Shown one piece after another: positions 15,367 to 37,299 of a DNA stretch of 64,000 bases; position 1 is the first letter of the stretch, and each line of letters starts with the position of its first letter. Below the pieces are notes generated by a model that was not told where the DNA came from, did not search any database, and worked only from the letters and a program-made list of their open reading frames with translations. Source of the DNA: Eucalyptus grandis (lineage: Eukaryota > Streptophyta > Magnoliopsida > Myrtales > Myrtaceae); assembly GCF_016545825.1 (NCBI RefSeq), contig NC_052622.1, positions 10,855,001 to 10,919,000 of the forward strand. Direction: 5' to 3'. A program made the position numbers and the translations under genes.

Positions 15367-16614
15367 ATATAAGATAACAAATTATTCTATCTAGTGTCTG
15401 GTGACATCCTCCTTTAGATCAGATAATCCCGGAGCGAATGTGGTTATGGGTTTAGTAGTTTCATCATCAAGGGCACCTCTACTTTATCTCGCGATAGCTG
15501 TGCCTTTTCCTTCTATAGCTCAATCTACATTAGAATTAAGAAAATCCATAGCTTAGTTTTTGAATCTTAGGAAAAAGCCAAGAAAGATAATTCAAAGGAA
15601 GAGGTCGAAATCTTCAATCTTAGGGTCCTATTTATGTCACGTGCGTGGGATTATGATATCTACGATTGACTTTTCATGTGATGCTGGGGATTTTGTTTGA
15701 TTTATATCGCTAGCTAATCACAAATAATAAAGTATCGTACCTTTCTCTATTCTCGTTAGGACAAAACTTCCTCCATTCAATATTCAGGCTGGTGGATACA
15801 AGCAAGAGCATCACCATATTTATGTGTAGTCATATCTACATTCCGGTGATGGCCACAACTTCCAATACATCCATCAAAAACATGATAGAGAGGAAACTAG
15901 ATAAGGAGGAAAATATGACCCATTAATAAAAGGGATAAAATATTGATTATGAGACCACATGAATTAGCAATCATGGCGATGGAGAGATTGTTAAATCGAA
16001 TTCCCTAGTCATCAATTTATTAGAGTGATGCCTAACATAAAGGTACGGCACTACCAAGTTTGATCGACGGTTTGTTCTAGGATAATTACCCTCCCTAATT
16101 CCAAAATTTCATCTGTGTTTTCTTGAGAACGTGAGGATAATCGAACTCTCAATTAGACTAATTCCCCACCTATACACCAAACCGCCCTGTCCGTCCACGT
16201 ACCTATGTTAATGCTCCACCCACAAGTGGCAGATGTAGAATCCAAGGTTAGTTTGAGCAAAGACGCTATGATTCGAATTCAAGATGTCTTGAATTCGAAC
16301 CAAGCGTTTAACCATTCGTCTAAACATTAGAGTTTTGTGCCAAATTGCGAAAATTGTCTTTATTTCTTTTAATTTTAGCATAAATGTCTCGTATAACGAG
16401 AGGGTGTTTTACCGCGCAATGGGATTGGCGACCTCCGTCAGCCACAAGAGACTAAAGGTAATTGTAAGTCCAGACGGTTGGTTGATAATTGGCCCATCTC
16501 CGTCCTCCTTGAGTATCAGAGACCTGCAGGCTCACTAAACAATGGACTCGACCATTAGCCGTCGGAGAGGAAAGCTTCGAAAGCTAAGGCGTGGCAAAAA
16601 AGATGGAGTGCCAT

Positions 16615-18297
16615 TAATCGCGCGAACTGGACTAAAGCCAATCCTACATAAGGTCACTCAGCGATCAGTGCACGCCCTCGTTAGCGTGAACAGTCCCCTA
16701 TTTATACATAAATTTTTTTATTTATTTACTAGGACATGACGTTGGAATACGCTGATAGATTTTTTGACTTCAAGCGATCGTCGCTGTTGTCGTGGTGGAC
16801 CACATCCTCTCGTCCTATCGTTTTTCTATGTAAGCTCGATCACATGTTGCTGGATCGTCTTTTTCAAATCTGTCTGTGTTTGCTCTATCATACGATGCTG
16901 GTCTCGTCCACTCGTTGGTCTCTTTGATTGGCGCACGTGAAGTTGTGTCGTTCTTGTGGTGTCATATCGACAGTCCCTTGGCCTGGGCTTGCCGGCCTCA
17001 TTACAGGGATTAGATCTTTTGAAATATCGGGACTCTTGACGGTCTTGCGCCCATCCATTTTGCGGGATCGATAAACCAATCGACCGTCCTCGTTATTCCC
17101 ATGAATCTCTTAACATCCTATACAAATCACGTCGATTTCCTTTTCGGGTTCATATGAAAATCAGTGCGGTCTCTACTTACTTCGATTGTGCCGAATAAAA
17201 TCCTCAAGACACACCAAGAGGGCTCCCACTGCTGATACTAGATGACTCAAACTCGACACATGGAGGTGGGGTCGCAATGACACCTCCAAACACGCCTCCA
17301 TTAATGGGAAAATTGAACCCTCACCTTCCGGATCTCAGCCCCGACCAACTAGAATATGCTTAGATGCAATAATTAATATCGATTGATTGAGTGTGTGATA
17401 GCGAGTTAATATGCTACATTATGTCGCTCTCGCTCGCTCGAGATAGGCTGTCTTATGGAAGACTTTTGTACGCTATTTTGAAAATGTGAACTCCAGGAAA
17501 GAGGAGATGGCCTTCGCTTCGCTGATGAGCAAACAGGAGTTTCTCTTAACGTTCGTTGAGTTCAAAAGAGTCAATTTTTACGTGTGAAGATCAGTTTATC
17601 AAGGGCCATTGACAGGGAGCCGATCGCTTTGATAGGTAAGCTTTTGATTTCACTCGCCAGCATTCAATCTTCCCCCCTTTGTACTCCAAAGCACCCACCT
17701 CATTATTCATCGTCCAAACAATCTGTATGGACAATTTTCTGATTTGTTGGTCGCTTGATCAAGTAAATCAGGCATGATCACTCTTTCGAGTCTTATTAAC
17801 GTATGCCATTTGTGTTGACATCATGCAGACAAACTCTAGGCAACGCCCCTTCATAATTGGTGTACTAGTGGGGTTTCAAATTGTGGCACACCTCAACATC
17901 TCATGGACTGTACAATTATGTTCCGCTAAAATTAATCTCACGATGAAAAACTTTTCGCTGAAAGTCATTCTTCAATTTTCTAGTGGAGGAGACAGGTTTC
18001 ATGATGATTTCAGATAGAATATATCATAGGTAGACAAGAAACTACAAACAGAACATAGGAATTTTATTGGCGAAAAGGCTTGAAAAATACAATCACTTCA
18101 ACCAAACCAAATGTAAACAAACCATGCCAGAATTTAATCAACAATGTGACACTTAGGATAAAAACACACATCGAAATTTAATCGACAACATGAATCTGGA
18201 AATTATAGCTAAGAAACTCACTGGAATTTAATCGACGTGAGTCTGAATTTGAAAGTACAATATAGAAAATCCTTCAACGAGGGGGAGCAAATGTAAT
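16615..18297. other. Spacer: old promoter block plus 3' flank of TPS-C
   Basis: 16615-17130 is the former promoter region of TPS-B, with TATAAATAG on the minus strand at about 16698-16706. It recurs at 22235-22700, 32111-32600 and 47320-47950. 17130-18297 is the 3' flank of TPS-C and recurs almost unchanged at 32600-33809. No separate gene is supported; the small ORFs are not conserved between these copies. Confidence 0.6.
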
Positions 18298-22232
<3,935 letters not shown>

Positions 22233-22767
22233 TACTCACACGAATTGGACTAAGGCCAATCCTACAAAAGGTGAAAACTCAAAGATCAGTGCATACTCTC
22301 AGTTAGCGTGAACGGTCCCTATTTATACAAAATATCTGATTCCCTAGGACACAACGTTGGAATACGCTACTAGATTTTCGACTTCAAGCGATCGTCGCTG
22401 TTGTCGTGACGGACCATATGCTCTTGTCCTCTCATTTTTCTACGTATGCTCGATCACACGCTGCTGCTGGATTGTCCCTCGTCGAATCTTCTGTCCATGT
22501 TGCTCAATCACACGCTACTGGGCTCGCCTCTCGTCCATCCGTTAGTGTCCTCGTGTTTTTAGCCGAACACCTGTTCGGAAACAAATGGCGCACGAGAAGT
22601 TGTGTCATTCTCAGGATCGAAGATTTTATATGGAGATATTCTCTCTATATACCATCATTATTCTCCCGCAAGCTATAAAGAGGGAATCTGCACGGAACAT
22701 ACAGTTATGGATGGTCCCTTGTTCTCCCAGAGAAGCAAGGCCCCACCTTCTGGGAAAGGGATTGATG
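22233..22767 (-). promoter_or_regulatory. Promoter region of TPS-C, fused to TPS-D
   Basis: TATAAAT at 22321-22327, 89 bases from the ATG. The region matches the upstream DNA of TPS-H (47320-47850) as far as gggaaagggattgatg and then passes directly into exon 7 of TPS-D at about 22768. The normal intergenic spacer and the TPS-D 3' UTR are missing. Confidence 0.65.
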
Positions 22768-25124
<2,357 letters not shown>

Positions 25125-26254
25125 CTACGTTAGAAGAAAGTAAAATCCACAGCTTAGTGTTTGAACCCTAGAAAAAAGCAAAGAAAGATACTTCAAAGGA
25201 AGAGGTGGAAATCTTCTATCTGGTGGTCCCATTTATGTCACATGCGTGGGATTATGACTATGATTGATTTTTTAAAGTGAAATAGTGTTGTGTAAAAGAC
25301 CTCAAGATACACGAGGATAGAGGATTTCATCTTTTCATGGCATGCCGTAGATTTTGATAGGTTTATATTGCTAACTAATCACAAATGACAATGGTTCATG
25401 ACTCTCTATTTTTGTTTGGACAAGACTTCCTACATACTTGTTGGAAGAAAACCTCTTCCAATCAGTGTTCGGGTTGGTGGATACAAGTACGGCAAGTGCC
25501 ATAATTTTTGTATGACGCTCACTTAAATACTACAATTTCTTTTTCAAATGTCTAAATGCTATAACTTATATACGACACTAATTTGAGTATCATAACTTCT
25601 TTTCCCAATCACTTAAAGCACCATATAATACTTAAATATCATAACCTTTTTAAAAAGTCTTCACTGCAAGTGATATGTCATGTTAGATTTCCAAGATTTG
25701 GGTAAGCATTTATAAAACGTTTTAGCACTTAAGTGATAGATTAAAAGTTACAACACTCAAGTAAACATTTTTTTACAAGTAATAGCACTCAAGTGATCGA
25801 AAAAAAAAAATAGGACACTTAGTGAATGCCGTAACGAAAGTTATGATAGTTGTGGTGTTCCTTACCTTAAGTTATATCCATATTTCGATGATGGCCTTCC
25901 GATTCATCCATCAAAAACATGATTAGAGGAAACTAGTTATGGAGGAAAATATGACCTATCAATAAAAGTGATAAATCTTGATTATGAGACCACATGAATT
26001 AATAATTATGAAGATGGGGAAATCATTAAATCAAATGTCCTACTCATCAAGTTAGTACAGTGATGCCTAACATAAAGTTACAGCACAACCGAGTTTGATC
26101 AACAGTTTGTACAACCAAGCGTGTCACTCTTACAAGTTTTTCTGCCGTCTATGCTCATATCATCTAGACAGACTCTAGTTACGCCTCTCCATGATTCGTG
26201 TACTATCAAGGTTTCAAACTATGGCACACCTTAACGTCTCTTAGACCTAACACA
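25125..26254 (-). other. Intron 1 remnant of TPS-D joined to a TPS 3' flank
   Basis: 25125-26108 follows intron 1 of TPS-C and TPS-H closely. At about 26108 it switches to sequence like the 3' flank of TPS-C (compare 17800-17905), with cagacagactctagttacgc and tttcaaactatggcacacc. This joint removed exon 1. Confidence 0.6.
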
Positions 26255-27600
26255 TAATTGCCCGAGCTTGTGAGTTGTAACACCAACAATAGGATTTTTC
26301 TTCATTCCCATCATGCGATACGCATTTTGCAACTCAACCTGATATGAACTAAATCGGGATGTTATCACCGTTCGATTGACATAGGTATTCAGCAACCTTG
26401 AGTTGTCTATGGTGACAACTACTCATCCATCAATGTACTTAAACATGTTTGATAGCTTGCCTTGATCTCTAGTCATATCGCTTGAGCACCCCGAATCAAC
26501 TGCCAAATCATTATTATAATTGATTAATTTATCACTTATAGTGAAAAGGGTCGTCACATCTTTTGACTAAATGATAGAGAAGAATGCAAGCTATTTTTAT
26601 TCGTCACTGCCAGGGACACATGGAAAGCCCAGTCCTCTTCACCATTATTTTCCTCAGACGTTGCAATGTTTCCTTCTATTCTTTTCAATTGAAAATCCCT
26701 AGCAAAGTGACCTTTTTTTCTCACAAATATAGTAGTGATTGTCTCATGTTTGGCTGTTTTTACCTTCATTCTCATTATCTTTACACTGATCCCAACGAGC
26801 TCCCCCTAGCTGAGCACTTGTCCCTTGTGGTCACCTTTGTCAATCTTAATAGGAGTTTTTTTTTCTCAATTTACCATTTTTAGTGCGAGCACCATTTCTC
26901 ATCTAACTCTTAAACCCTCTTTTATTACTAAAGAGGGTAGTCTTATCATCATTTACTAAGACCTTAGACATCTATTTTTCTAAAGCCTCTTGGTTGGCCA
27001 AAATATTCTCCAAATCGGTCAAAGTTGGATCTTTAGCCCATCCACAAGGGGCTGTAACAATAGTGTTTTACTCTAGTCATACCCCGTGAATGGTGATTCT
27101 TTTTATCCTAGTCTCAAAGATGGTACTTTGAGGATCTAACTTTGAATTTTCTTCCAAAAATATTTGACTTAGGAAAAATATCATATCCTATTGCTAGATC
27201 AATAGTAACTTGTTTTTCAATTATTCTAACTCGCTATCATTTATCCTCACAAACAATGCCACCAAAGCATCCTATGCTGTCTTCAAAGGCTTTGCACTCT
27301 TGATATGCTGCAATAATTCATCTTCTACTGTGACCGCAAGACTTTGAGAGTCTTACCATCATTGATCTTCCACTTCCTCCACTCTTCATCATTAGTGGAT
27401 GGTTTGGTATTGTCATTGCTAACGATATGCCACAAATCTTGATCTATTAGGTAAAACTGCACATAATTATTAGAATTATTGTAATTGAAGTTGTTGAGCT
27501 TCTTTATTGCCATTCACCAAACTCAGGACATTCGCTGACTTCGTTAAAATGCCCAACAATATACCAAGTGAGCTTCGTCCCAATTTAACCAATCACAGTC
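26255..27600 (-). mobile_element. Ty1-copia gag-protease fragment
   Basis: On the minus strand: a gag segment at 27513-27325 (IDQDLWHIV, then EEWRKW), a degraded zinc-knuckle segment at about 26740-26690 (KKGHFARD) and an aspartic protease core at about 26500-26440 (AVDSGCSSDMT). Frames are broken by stops. No LTR, integrase or reverse transcriptase is attached, so it is a fragment between two TPS pieces. Confidence 0.75.
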
Positions 27601-27639
27601 CCTGACTATACACTACCAAAACTCTATTATGGTTAATGT

Positions 27640-28935
27640 CATCGGGTCCATTGGCCTATCCCTCATGAAGTTCAACTTGTTTGCAAGGCTAACATTATTT
27701 TGCCATCTACAATAATCTAAGAGTAAAACTTTATGCCTCACAAATTTCCACTTGCCTTTGGTGGTCTGGATCCAGAGAAGGGAAAAATGACTAAAAGTGT
27801 CCTTAATCAATAGCAATTGTTTCAATTTAGTCCTATATCTTCTTCTTCTTCTTTTTTTAGCAATTTTAGTCATAAACCTTTTATGATTATATCAATTTAG
27901 TCATTCGATCAAATTTGGCCGGTCGATAGACAATTTTTTAATAATATTTTATTTTTTGAATTTTTTTACTTAATTTTTGTATTTTTTCTTTTCTTTTTCC
28001 TTTATTTTCTCTCTCTTATTTTTTCTTCATCCCTTCTTCTTTCTCTTGCTTAGACGACGAGCCAAAAAGGGGAGGGCCAATCATTGTCAGTGGCGAGCCC
28101 CCATCGGATCTAAAAAGGGGAGAGCCAATGGATCGGCGAGGTCGGCCTCGCATGGTTTGGCTATCTCGAAACTTCCAAGAAATCCTTCACACAATGAAGG
28201 AGACAAATCAAAGTGCATCAGCGACAATGTCATGGAGATCATCTTCTTCTCCTTCAATCAATGGTGGGTGATCCTCCCTTCGACGCACGCATTGGCTGAT
28301 GGGCTCTCTCTCTTTTTCTCTAATTTGCTAGCGGTTAGGGGTGTCATCCGTTGCCTAGATCCAATGAGGCTAGGTGAGGGTGCCTCATTGGATTTAGGTG
28401 AGGTTGGCTTCGTTGTCGCTAAGTGAGGCAAGCCCACACCAAATCCAGCTAGAGCTCGCCACTGGTCGGCAATCGGCCCTCCCCTCTGGCTAGTCATTGG
28501 AGCAAGAGGAAGAAGATGGGAGGAGGAAGAAAAAAAGAAAAGAAAAAATTCACAAAAATATATAAAAAAATACAAAGAAATTCAAAACAAATAAAATAGT
28601 ATTAAAAAATTGTCCGCCAACGCCGCCCGGCGTCCACGCCAGCGTTAGCCAGCCAAATTTAATATGATGGACTGAATTGGCATAATTATAAAAAAAATTA
28701 AAAATGAATTATCAAAAAATAAGATTTATAACTGAATTGAAAAAAAAAAAAGGATTTTTTTGGTAATTTTCCCTCCATATAAGATAACAAATTATTCTAT
28801 CCGGTGTTTGGCAATGTCCTCCATTAGATCGGATAGTCCCAAAGCGAATGTGGTTGTGGGTTTAGCAGTTTCATCATCAAAGGCACCTCTGACTTTATCT
28901 TCCAACATCTGTGCCTTTTCTTTCTATAGCTCAAT
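27640..28935 (-). pseudogene. TPS-E: relic of exon 4 and exon 2 around a TIR element
   Basis: Only the start of exon 4 (27706 down to about 27640, NNVSLANKLNFMRDRPMD) and the first half of exon 2 (28935-28776) survive. The 1-kb TIR element at 27780-28775 lies between them. The layout is the same as in TPS-B and TPS-F. Confidence 0.7.
27780..28775. mobile_element. 1-kb TIR element, copy in TPS-E
   Basis: Ends gggaaaaatgac... and ...tggtaattttccctcc, with the same long inverted arms and GC-rich core as the copies at 14363 and 29821. It is flanked by TPS intron 3 on the left and exon 2 on the right. Internal ORFs are not shared between copies. Confidence 0.65.
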
Positions 28936-29377
28936 CTACATTAGAATTAAGAAAATCCAGAGCTTAGTTTTTGAATCCTAGGAAAAAGCCAAGAGAGATC
29001 ATTCAAAGGAAGAGGTCGAAATCTTCAATCTCAGGGTCCTATTTATGTCACATGCATGGGATTATGATATCTATTATTGACTTTTCATGTGATGCTAGGG
29101 ATTTTGTTTGGTTTATATCGCTAGCTAATCACAAATAATAAAGTATCGTACCTTTCTCTATTCTCGTTAGGACAGAGAAAACCTCCTCCATTCAATATTC
29201 AGGCCGGTGGATACAAACAAGAACATCACCATATTTATGTGTAGTCATATCTACATTTCGATGATGGCCCGAACTTCCAATTCATCCATCAAAAACTTGA
29301 TAAGAGGAAACTAAGTACGGAGGAAAATATGACCCATTAATAAAAGTGATAAAATATTGATTATGAGACCACATGAA
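28936..29377 (-). other. TPS intron 1 piece ending in a deletion joint
   Basis: Matches intron 1 of TPS-B and TPS-F (sequence around gattatgagaccacatgaatta) and then jumps at about 29377 directly into an exon 5 relic. The rest of intron 1, exon 1, and exons 7 and 6 of the next gene are skipped. The same joint is seen near 54228. Confidence 0.6.
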
Positions 29378-32110
29378 TTAGACAAGGGACGACAATCTTC
29401 CTTGACCCCTTCAGAGTGTCCCGAGTCAATGTCATTTTGCTATTGTGGAAAGATCTTCCACAGCATTGACATCTTGTCTAAAAACATGCAAATCAGAAGC
29501 CGAAACTTCAGCAATTGAGATGTGTGGATATGGCTTTTCCAAATAAATCGATGTCTATGAATAGCTCCAATTCATCCAACGTGACATAAATATCGTGCAC
29601 ATCATCAATGACGCTTATAGACTTGTTCACCTTGGTTAGCCCTTGACAGAAGTTGGGGAAGGGCTCATCTATCACCGCGGGCCATTGGCTTATCCCTCAC
29701 GAAATTCAACTTGTTTGCAAGGCTAACATTATTCCGCCATCTACAATAATTTAGTAAAATTTTAGAGCTGCCTCACAATTTTCCACTTGCCTTTGGTAGT
29801 CCGAATATAAGTCCAGACGAGGGGAAAATTGCCAAAAGAGTCCTTATCCAATTGCAATTTTTCCAATTTAGTCCTAAACTTTGTTTTTTTTTTTAGCCAT
29901 TTCAATCCTAAACATTTTTGCAATTGTGCCGATTCAATCCATCCAACCAAATTTGGTCGGCCAACAAACAATTTTTTGATAATATATATTTTTTAATTTG
30001 TTAATTTTTTATTCTTTTATTATTTTTCATTTTTTTCTCTCTTATTTTTCCTTCCTCCCTTCTTCCTCTTGCTCCAACGACCAGCCAAAAGGGAGGGCTG
30101 GTCACCGGCCAATGGCGAGCCCCCGTCGGACTTGGCAAGAGCTTGCCTTGCCCAATGACAGCGAGGCTGACCTCACCCACATCTGACAAGGCAAGTCCTA
30201 GCCAGTGGATCGATGAGGTCGGCCTCACATGGTTTGGCTATCTCAAAACTTCCAAGAAATCCTTTGCATGACTAAAGAGACAAATCGAAGTGCATCGACG
30301 ACGATGTCATAGAGACTGTCTTCTTCTCCTCCAATTAATGGTGGGTGATCCTCCCTTCGACGTGCACACCAACGGGCTCTCTCTCTCGTTTTCTCTTATT
30401 TGCGGGCCATCAGGGGTGTCGTCCATGGCCCAGATCTGATGAGGCACCCTCGCCCAACCTCTGGCGAGAGCTCTCCTCGCCAAATCTAGGTGAGGTTGAC
30501 CTCATTGTCACTAGGCGAGGCAAGCCCACACCAAATCAAGTGGGAGCTCGCCTCTAGCTGGCAATCGGCCCTCCCCTCTAGCTAGTCACCGAAGCAAGAA
30601 GATGGAGGAGGGAGGAAGAAAAAAAGAGAGAATAAATTCACAAAAAAAATATTAAAAAATTATCCATCAGGACCGGCCGCACGTTCACATCAATGTTGGC
30701 AAACCAAAATTAGCCCAATGAACTGATTTGGCATAATTACAAAATGTTTAGGATTGAATTATCAAAAAACTAAGGTTTAGAATGAATTGAAAAAAATTTA
30801 AAACTTTTTTGGTAATTTTCATTTCATATAAGATAACAAATTATTCTATCTAGTGTCTAGTGACGTCCTCCTCTAGATCAGATAATCTTGGAGTGAATGT
30901 GGTTATGGGTTCAGCAGTTTCATCATCAAGGGCACCTCCAACTTTCTTTTCCAACATATATGCATTTTCTCTCTATAGCTCAATCTACATTAGAATTTAA
31001 AAAAAAAAAAAAATCCATAGTTTAGTTTTTGAATCCTAGGAAAAAGTCAAGGAAGATAATTCAAAGGAAGAGGTCGAAATTTTCAATCTTAGGGTCCTAT
31101 CTATGTCGCGTGTGTGGGATTATGATTTCTATGATTGACTTTTCATGTGATGCTGGGGATTTTGTTTGGTTTATATCGCTGGCTAATCACAAATAATAAA
31201 GGATTGTACTTTTCTCTATTCTCATTAGGAAAAAACTTCCTCCATCCTTGTTGGGAGAAAACCTCCTCCGTTCAATATTTAGGCTGATGGATACAAGCAA
31301 GAGCATCACCATATTTATGTGTAGTCATATCTACATTCCGGTGATGGCCACAACTTCCAATACATCCATCAAAAACATGATAAAGAGAAACTAGGTATGG
31401 AGGAAAATATGATCTATTAATAAAAGTGATAAAATATTGATTATGAGACCACATGAATAAGCAATCACGGCAATGGAGAGATTGTTAAATCGAATTTCTT
31501 AGTTATCAAGTTATTAGAGTGATGCCTACCATAAAGGTATGGCACTACCAAGTTTGATCGACGGTTTGTTCTAGGATAATAATCCTCTCTAATTCCAAAA
31601 TTTCATCTGTCTTCTTGAGAAAGTGAGGATAATTGAATTCTCAATTAGACTAATTCCCCACTGATACACCAAACCGCCCTGTCCATCCATGTACCTTTGG
31701 TAATGCCCCACCCACAATCGGCAGATGTAGAATCCAGGCTAGTTTGAGCGGAAGACGCTATGGTTCGAATACAAGATGTCTTGACTCCGAACCCAGCGTT
31801 TAACCATTCGTCTAAACATTAGAGTTAAGTTCGTGCTAAATTGCGAAAAGCATCTTTCTTTCTTTTAACTTTAGCATAAATATCTCGTATAACAAGAGGG
31901 TGCTTTACCGAGCAACGGGATTGGCGACCTCCGTCGGCCACAAGAGACTGAAGGTAATTGTAAGTCCAGACGGTTGGCTGATAATTGGCCCATCTCCGTC
32001 CTCCTTGAGTATCAGAGACCTGCGTGCTCACTGAACAATGGACTCGACCATTAGCTGTCAGAGAGGAAAGCTTCAGAAGCTAAGGCGTGGCCAAAAAGAT
32101 GGAGTGCCAT
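29378..32110 (-). pseudogene. TPS-F: relic with exons 5, 4, 2 and 1
   Basis: Exon 5 (29378-29476, internally deleted), exon 4 (29545-29740, DDVHD), TIR element (29821-30825), exon 2 first half (30826-30984) and exon 1 (31909-32110). Exon 1 keeps an RRx8W block (RRWANYQPTVW) but has the same extra T near the start as TPS-B, so the ATG at 32110 is out of frame with it. It is the closest paralogue of TPS-B and shows the unoccupied MULE site at 29511-29519. Confidence 0.8.
29821..30825. mobile_element. 1-kb TIR element, copy in TPS-F
   Basis: Starts ggggaaaattgcc and ends ggtaattttcatttc, with inverted arms and core as in the other two complete copies. Left flank is TPS intron 3, right flank TPS exon 2. 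Confidence 0.65.
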
Positions 32111-33809
32111 TAATCGCGCGAACTGGATTAAAGCCAATCTTACATAAGGTGAAAACTCAGCGATCTGTGCACGCCCTCGTTAGCGTGAACAGTCCCCTAT
32201 TTATACATAATTTTTTTTTTTAATTTACTAAAACATGACGATGGAATACGCTGATAGATTTTCGACTTCAAGCGATCATCGCTGTTGTCGTGGTGGACCA
32301 CATCCTCTCGTCCTATCGTTTTTCTATGTAAGCTCGATCACACGTTGCTGGATCGTCTCTCGTCAAATCTCTGTCTGTGTTTGCTCAACCATACGATGCT
32401 GTAATCGTCTCTCGTTCACTCGTTGGTCTCTTTGATTGGCGCGCGTGAAGTTGTGTCGTTCTTGTGGTATCATATCGACAGTCCCTTCGCCTGGGCTTGC
32501 GGGCCTTATCGCAGGGATTAGATTTTTTGAAAGATCGGGACTCTTGACGGCCTTGCACCCATCCATTTTGCTGGATCGATAAACCAATCGACCGTCCTCG
32601 TTATTCCCATGAATCTCTTAACAAGCTACGCAAATCACGTGGATTTCCTTTTCGGGTTCATATGAAATCAGTGCGGTCTTAACTTACTTCGATTGTGCCG
32701 AATAAAATCCCCATGACACACCAAGAGGGCTCCCACTGCTGATACTAGATAAGTCTGAAACGAGTATTTTTCAGATTCAAACTCGACACATGGAAGTGGG
32801 GTCGCAATGACACCTCCAAACACGCCTTCATTAATGGGAAAATTGAACCCTCACCTTCCAGATCTCAGCCCCGACCAACTAGATTACGCTTTGATGCAAT
32901 AATTAATATCGATTGATTGAGCGCGTGATATCGAGTTAATATGCTACATTATGTAGCTCTCGCTATGAAAGACTTCTGTACGCTATTTTGAAAATGTGAA
33001 CTCCGGGGAAAGAGGAGATGGCCTTCGCTTCGCTGATGAGCAAACAGGAGTAACTCTTAACGTTCGTTGAGTTCAAAAGAGTCCATTTTTACGTGTGAAG
33101 ATCAGTTTATCAAGGGCCATAGACGGGGAGCCGATCGCTTTGATAGATAAGCTTTTGATTTCACTCGCCAGCATTCAATCTTCCCCCCCTTTTGTACTCC
33201 AAAGCACCCACCTCATTATTCATCGTCCAAACAATCTGTATGGACAATTTTCTTGGTTTGTTGGTCGCTTGATCAAGTAAATCAGGCATTATCACTCTTT
33301 CGAGTCTTATCCACGTATGACATTTGTGTTGACATCATGCAGACAAACTCTAGTCAACGCCCCTTCATAATTGGGGTACTAGTGGGGTTTCGAATTATGG
33401 CACACCTCAACATCTCTTGGACTGTACATTTATGTTCCGCTAAAATTAATCTCGTGATGAAAAACTTTTCGCCAAAAGTCATTCTTCAATTTTTTAGTAG
33501 AGGAGACAGGTTTCATGATGATTTCAGATAGAAAATATCATAGGTAGACAAGAAACTACGAACCAAACATAGGAATTTTATTGACGAAAACGCTTGAAAA
33601 ATACAATCACTTCAACCCAACCAAATGTAAACAAACCATACCGGAATTTAATCAACAATGCGACACTTGGGATAAAAATACACATCGAAATTTAATCGAC
33701 AACACAGATCTGGAAATTATAGCTAAGAAACTCACTGGAATTTAATTGACATGAGTCTGAAATTGAGAGTACAATATAGAAACTCCTTCAACGGGGGAGA
33801 AAATGTAAT
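32111..33809. other. Spacer between TPS-F and TPS-G
   Basis: Duplicate of 16615-18297: the promoter block of the dead exon 1, then the 3' flank of TPS-G. Repeated aatttaatcgac motifs mark the probable 3' UTR at 33600-33760. No independent gene is seen. Confidence 0.6.
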
Positions 33810-37172
<3,363 letters not shown>

Positions 37173-37239
37173 CGTTGCTTGTAAGTGAAGAAGTTAGTGC
37201 TCGAAAGTCGGTGGCTCGTCTGATTGGGTATCAGTCCAA

Positions 37240-37247
37240 CATATATA
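37240..37247 (-). promoter_or_regulatory. TATA box of TPS-G
   Basis: CTATATATG context on the minus strand, about 70 bases upstream of the ATG, the same spacing as in TPS-A. Confidence 0.5.
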
Positions 37248-37299
37248 GAATATCGGACCGATGAAAGTCTTGAGTCTTTCATAAATTAATATAACAATC

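Larger units (their letters stand above)
12378..16614 (-). pseudogene. TPS-B: shredded TPS relic (exons 6, 5, 4, 2, 1)
   Basis: Pieces in array order: exon 6 (12378-12533, EAKWSHNK recognisable, end lost), exon 5 (12650-12754, internal deletion, donor GT changed to GC), exon 4 (14098-14285, DDVHD in place of DDVYD, a roughly 10-codon gap after RDR, acceptor lost), exon 2 first half (15367-15534, several stops) and exon 1 (16413-16614). Exon 1 still encodes a recognisable RRx8W block but has an extra base in the T run near its start and an in-frame stop. Exons 3 and 7 are absent. Two DNA elements lie inside, at 12800-14057 and 14363-15366. It is clearly non-functional. Confidence 0.85.

Noticed and set aside
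14340..15380. Target duplication for the 1-kb TIR element (atataag-like sequences near both flanks)
   Set aside because: The left atataag lies well before the visible end and the flanks do not match base for base, so no duplication is claimed.
27977..28426. 149-aa ORF inside the TIR element
   Set aside because: Not kept open in the sister copies at 14363 and 29821; the hydrophobic start is a T-rich tract.
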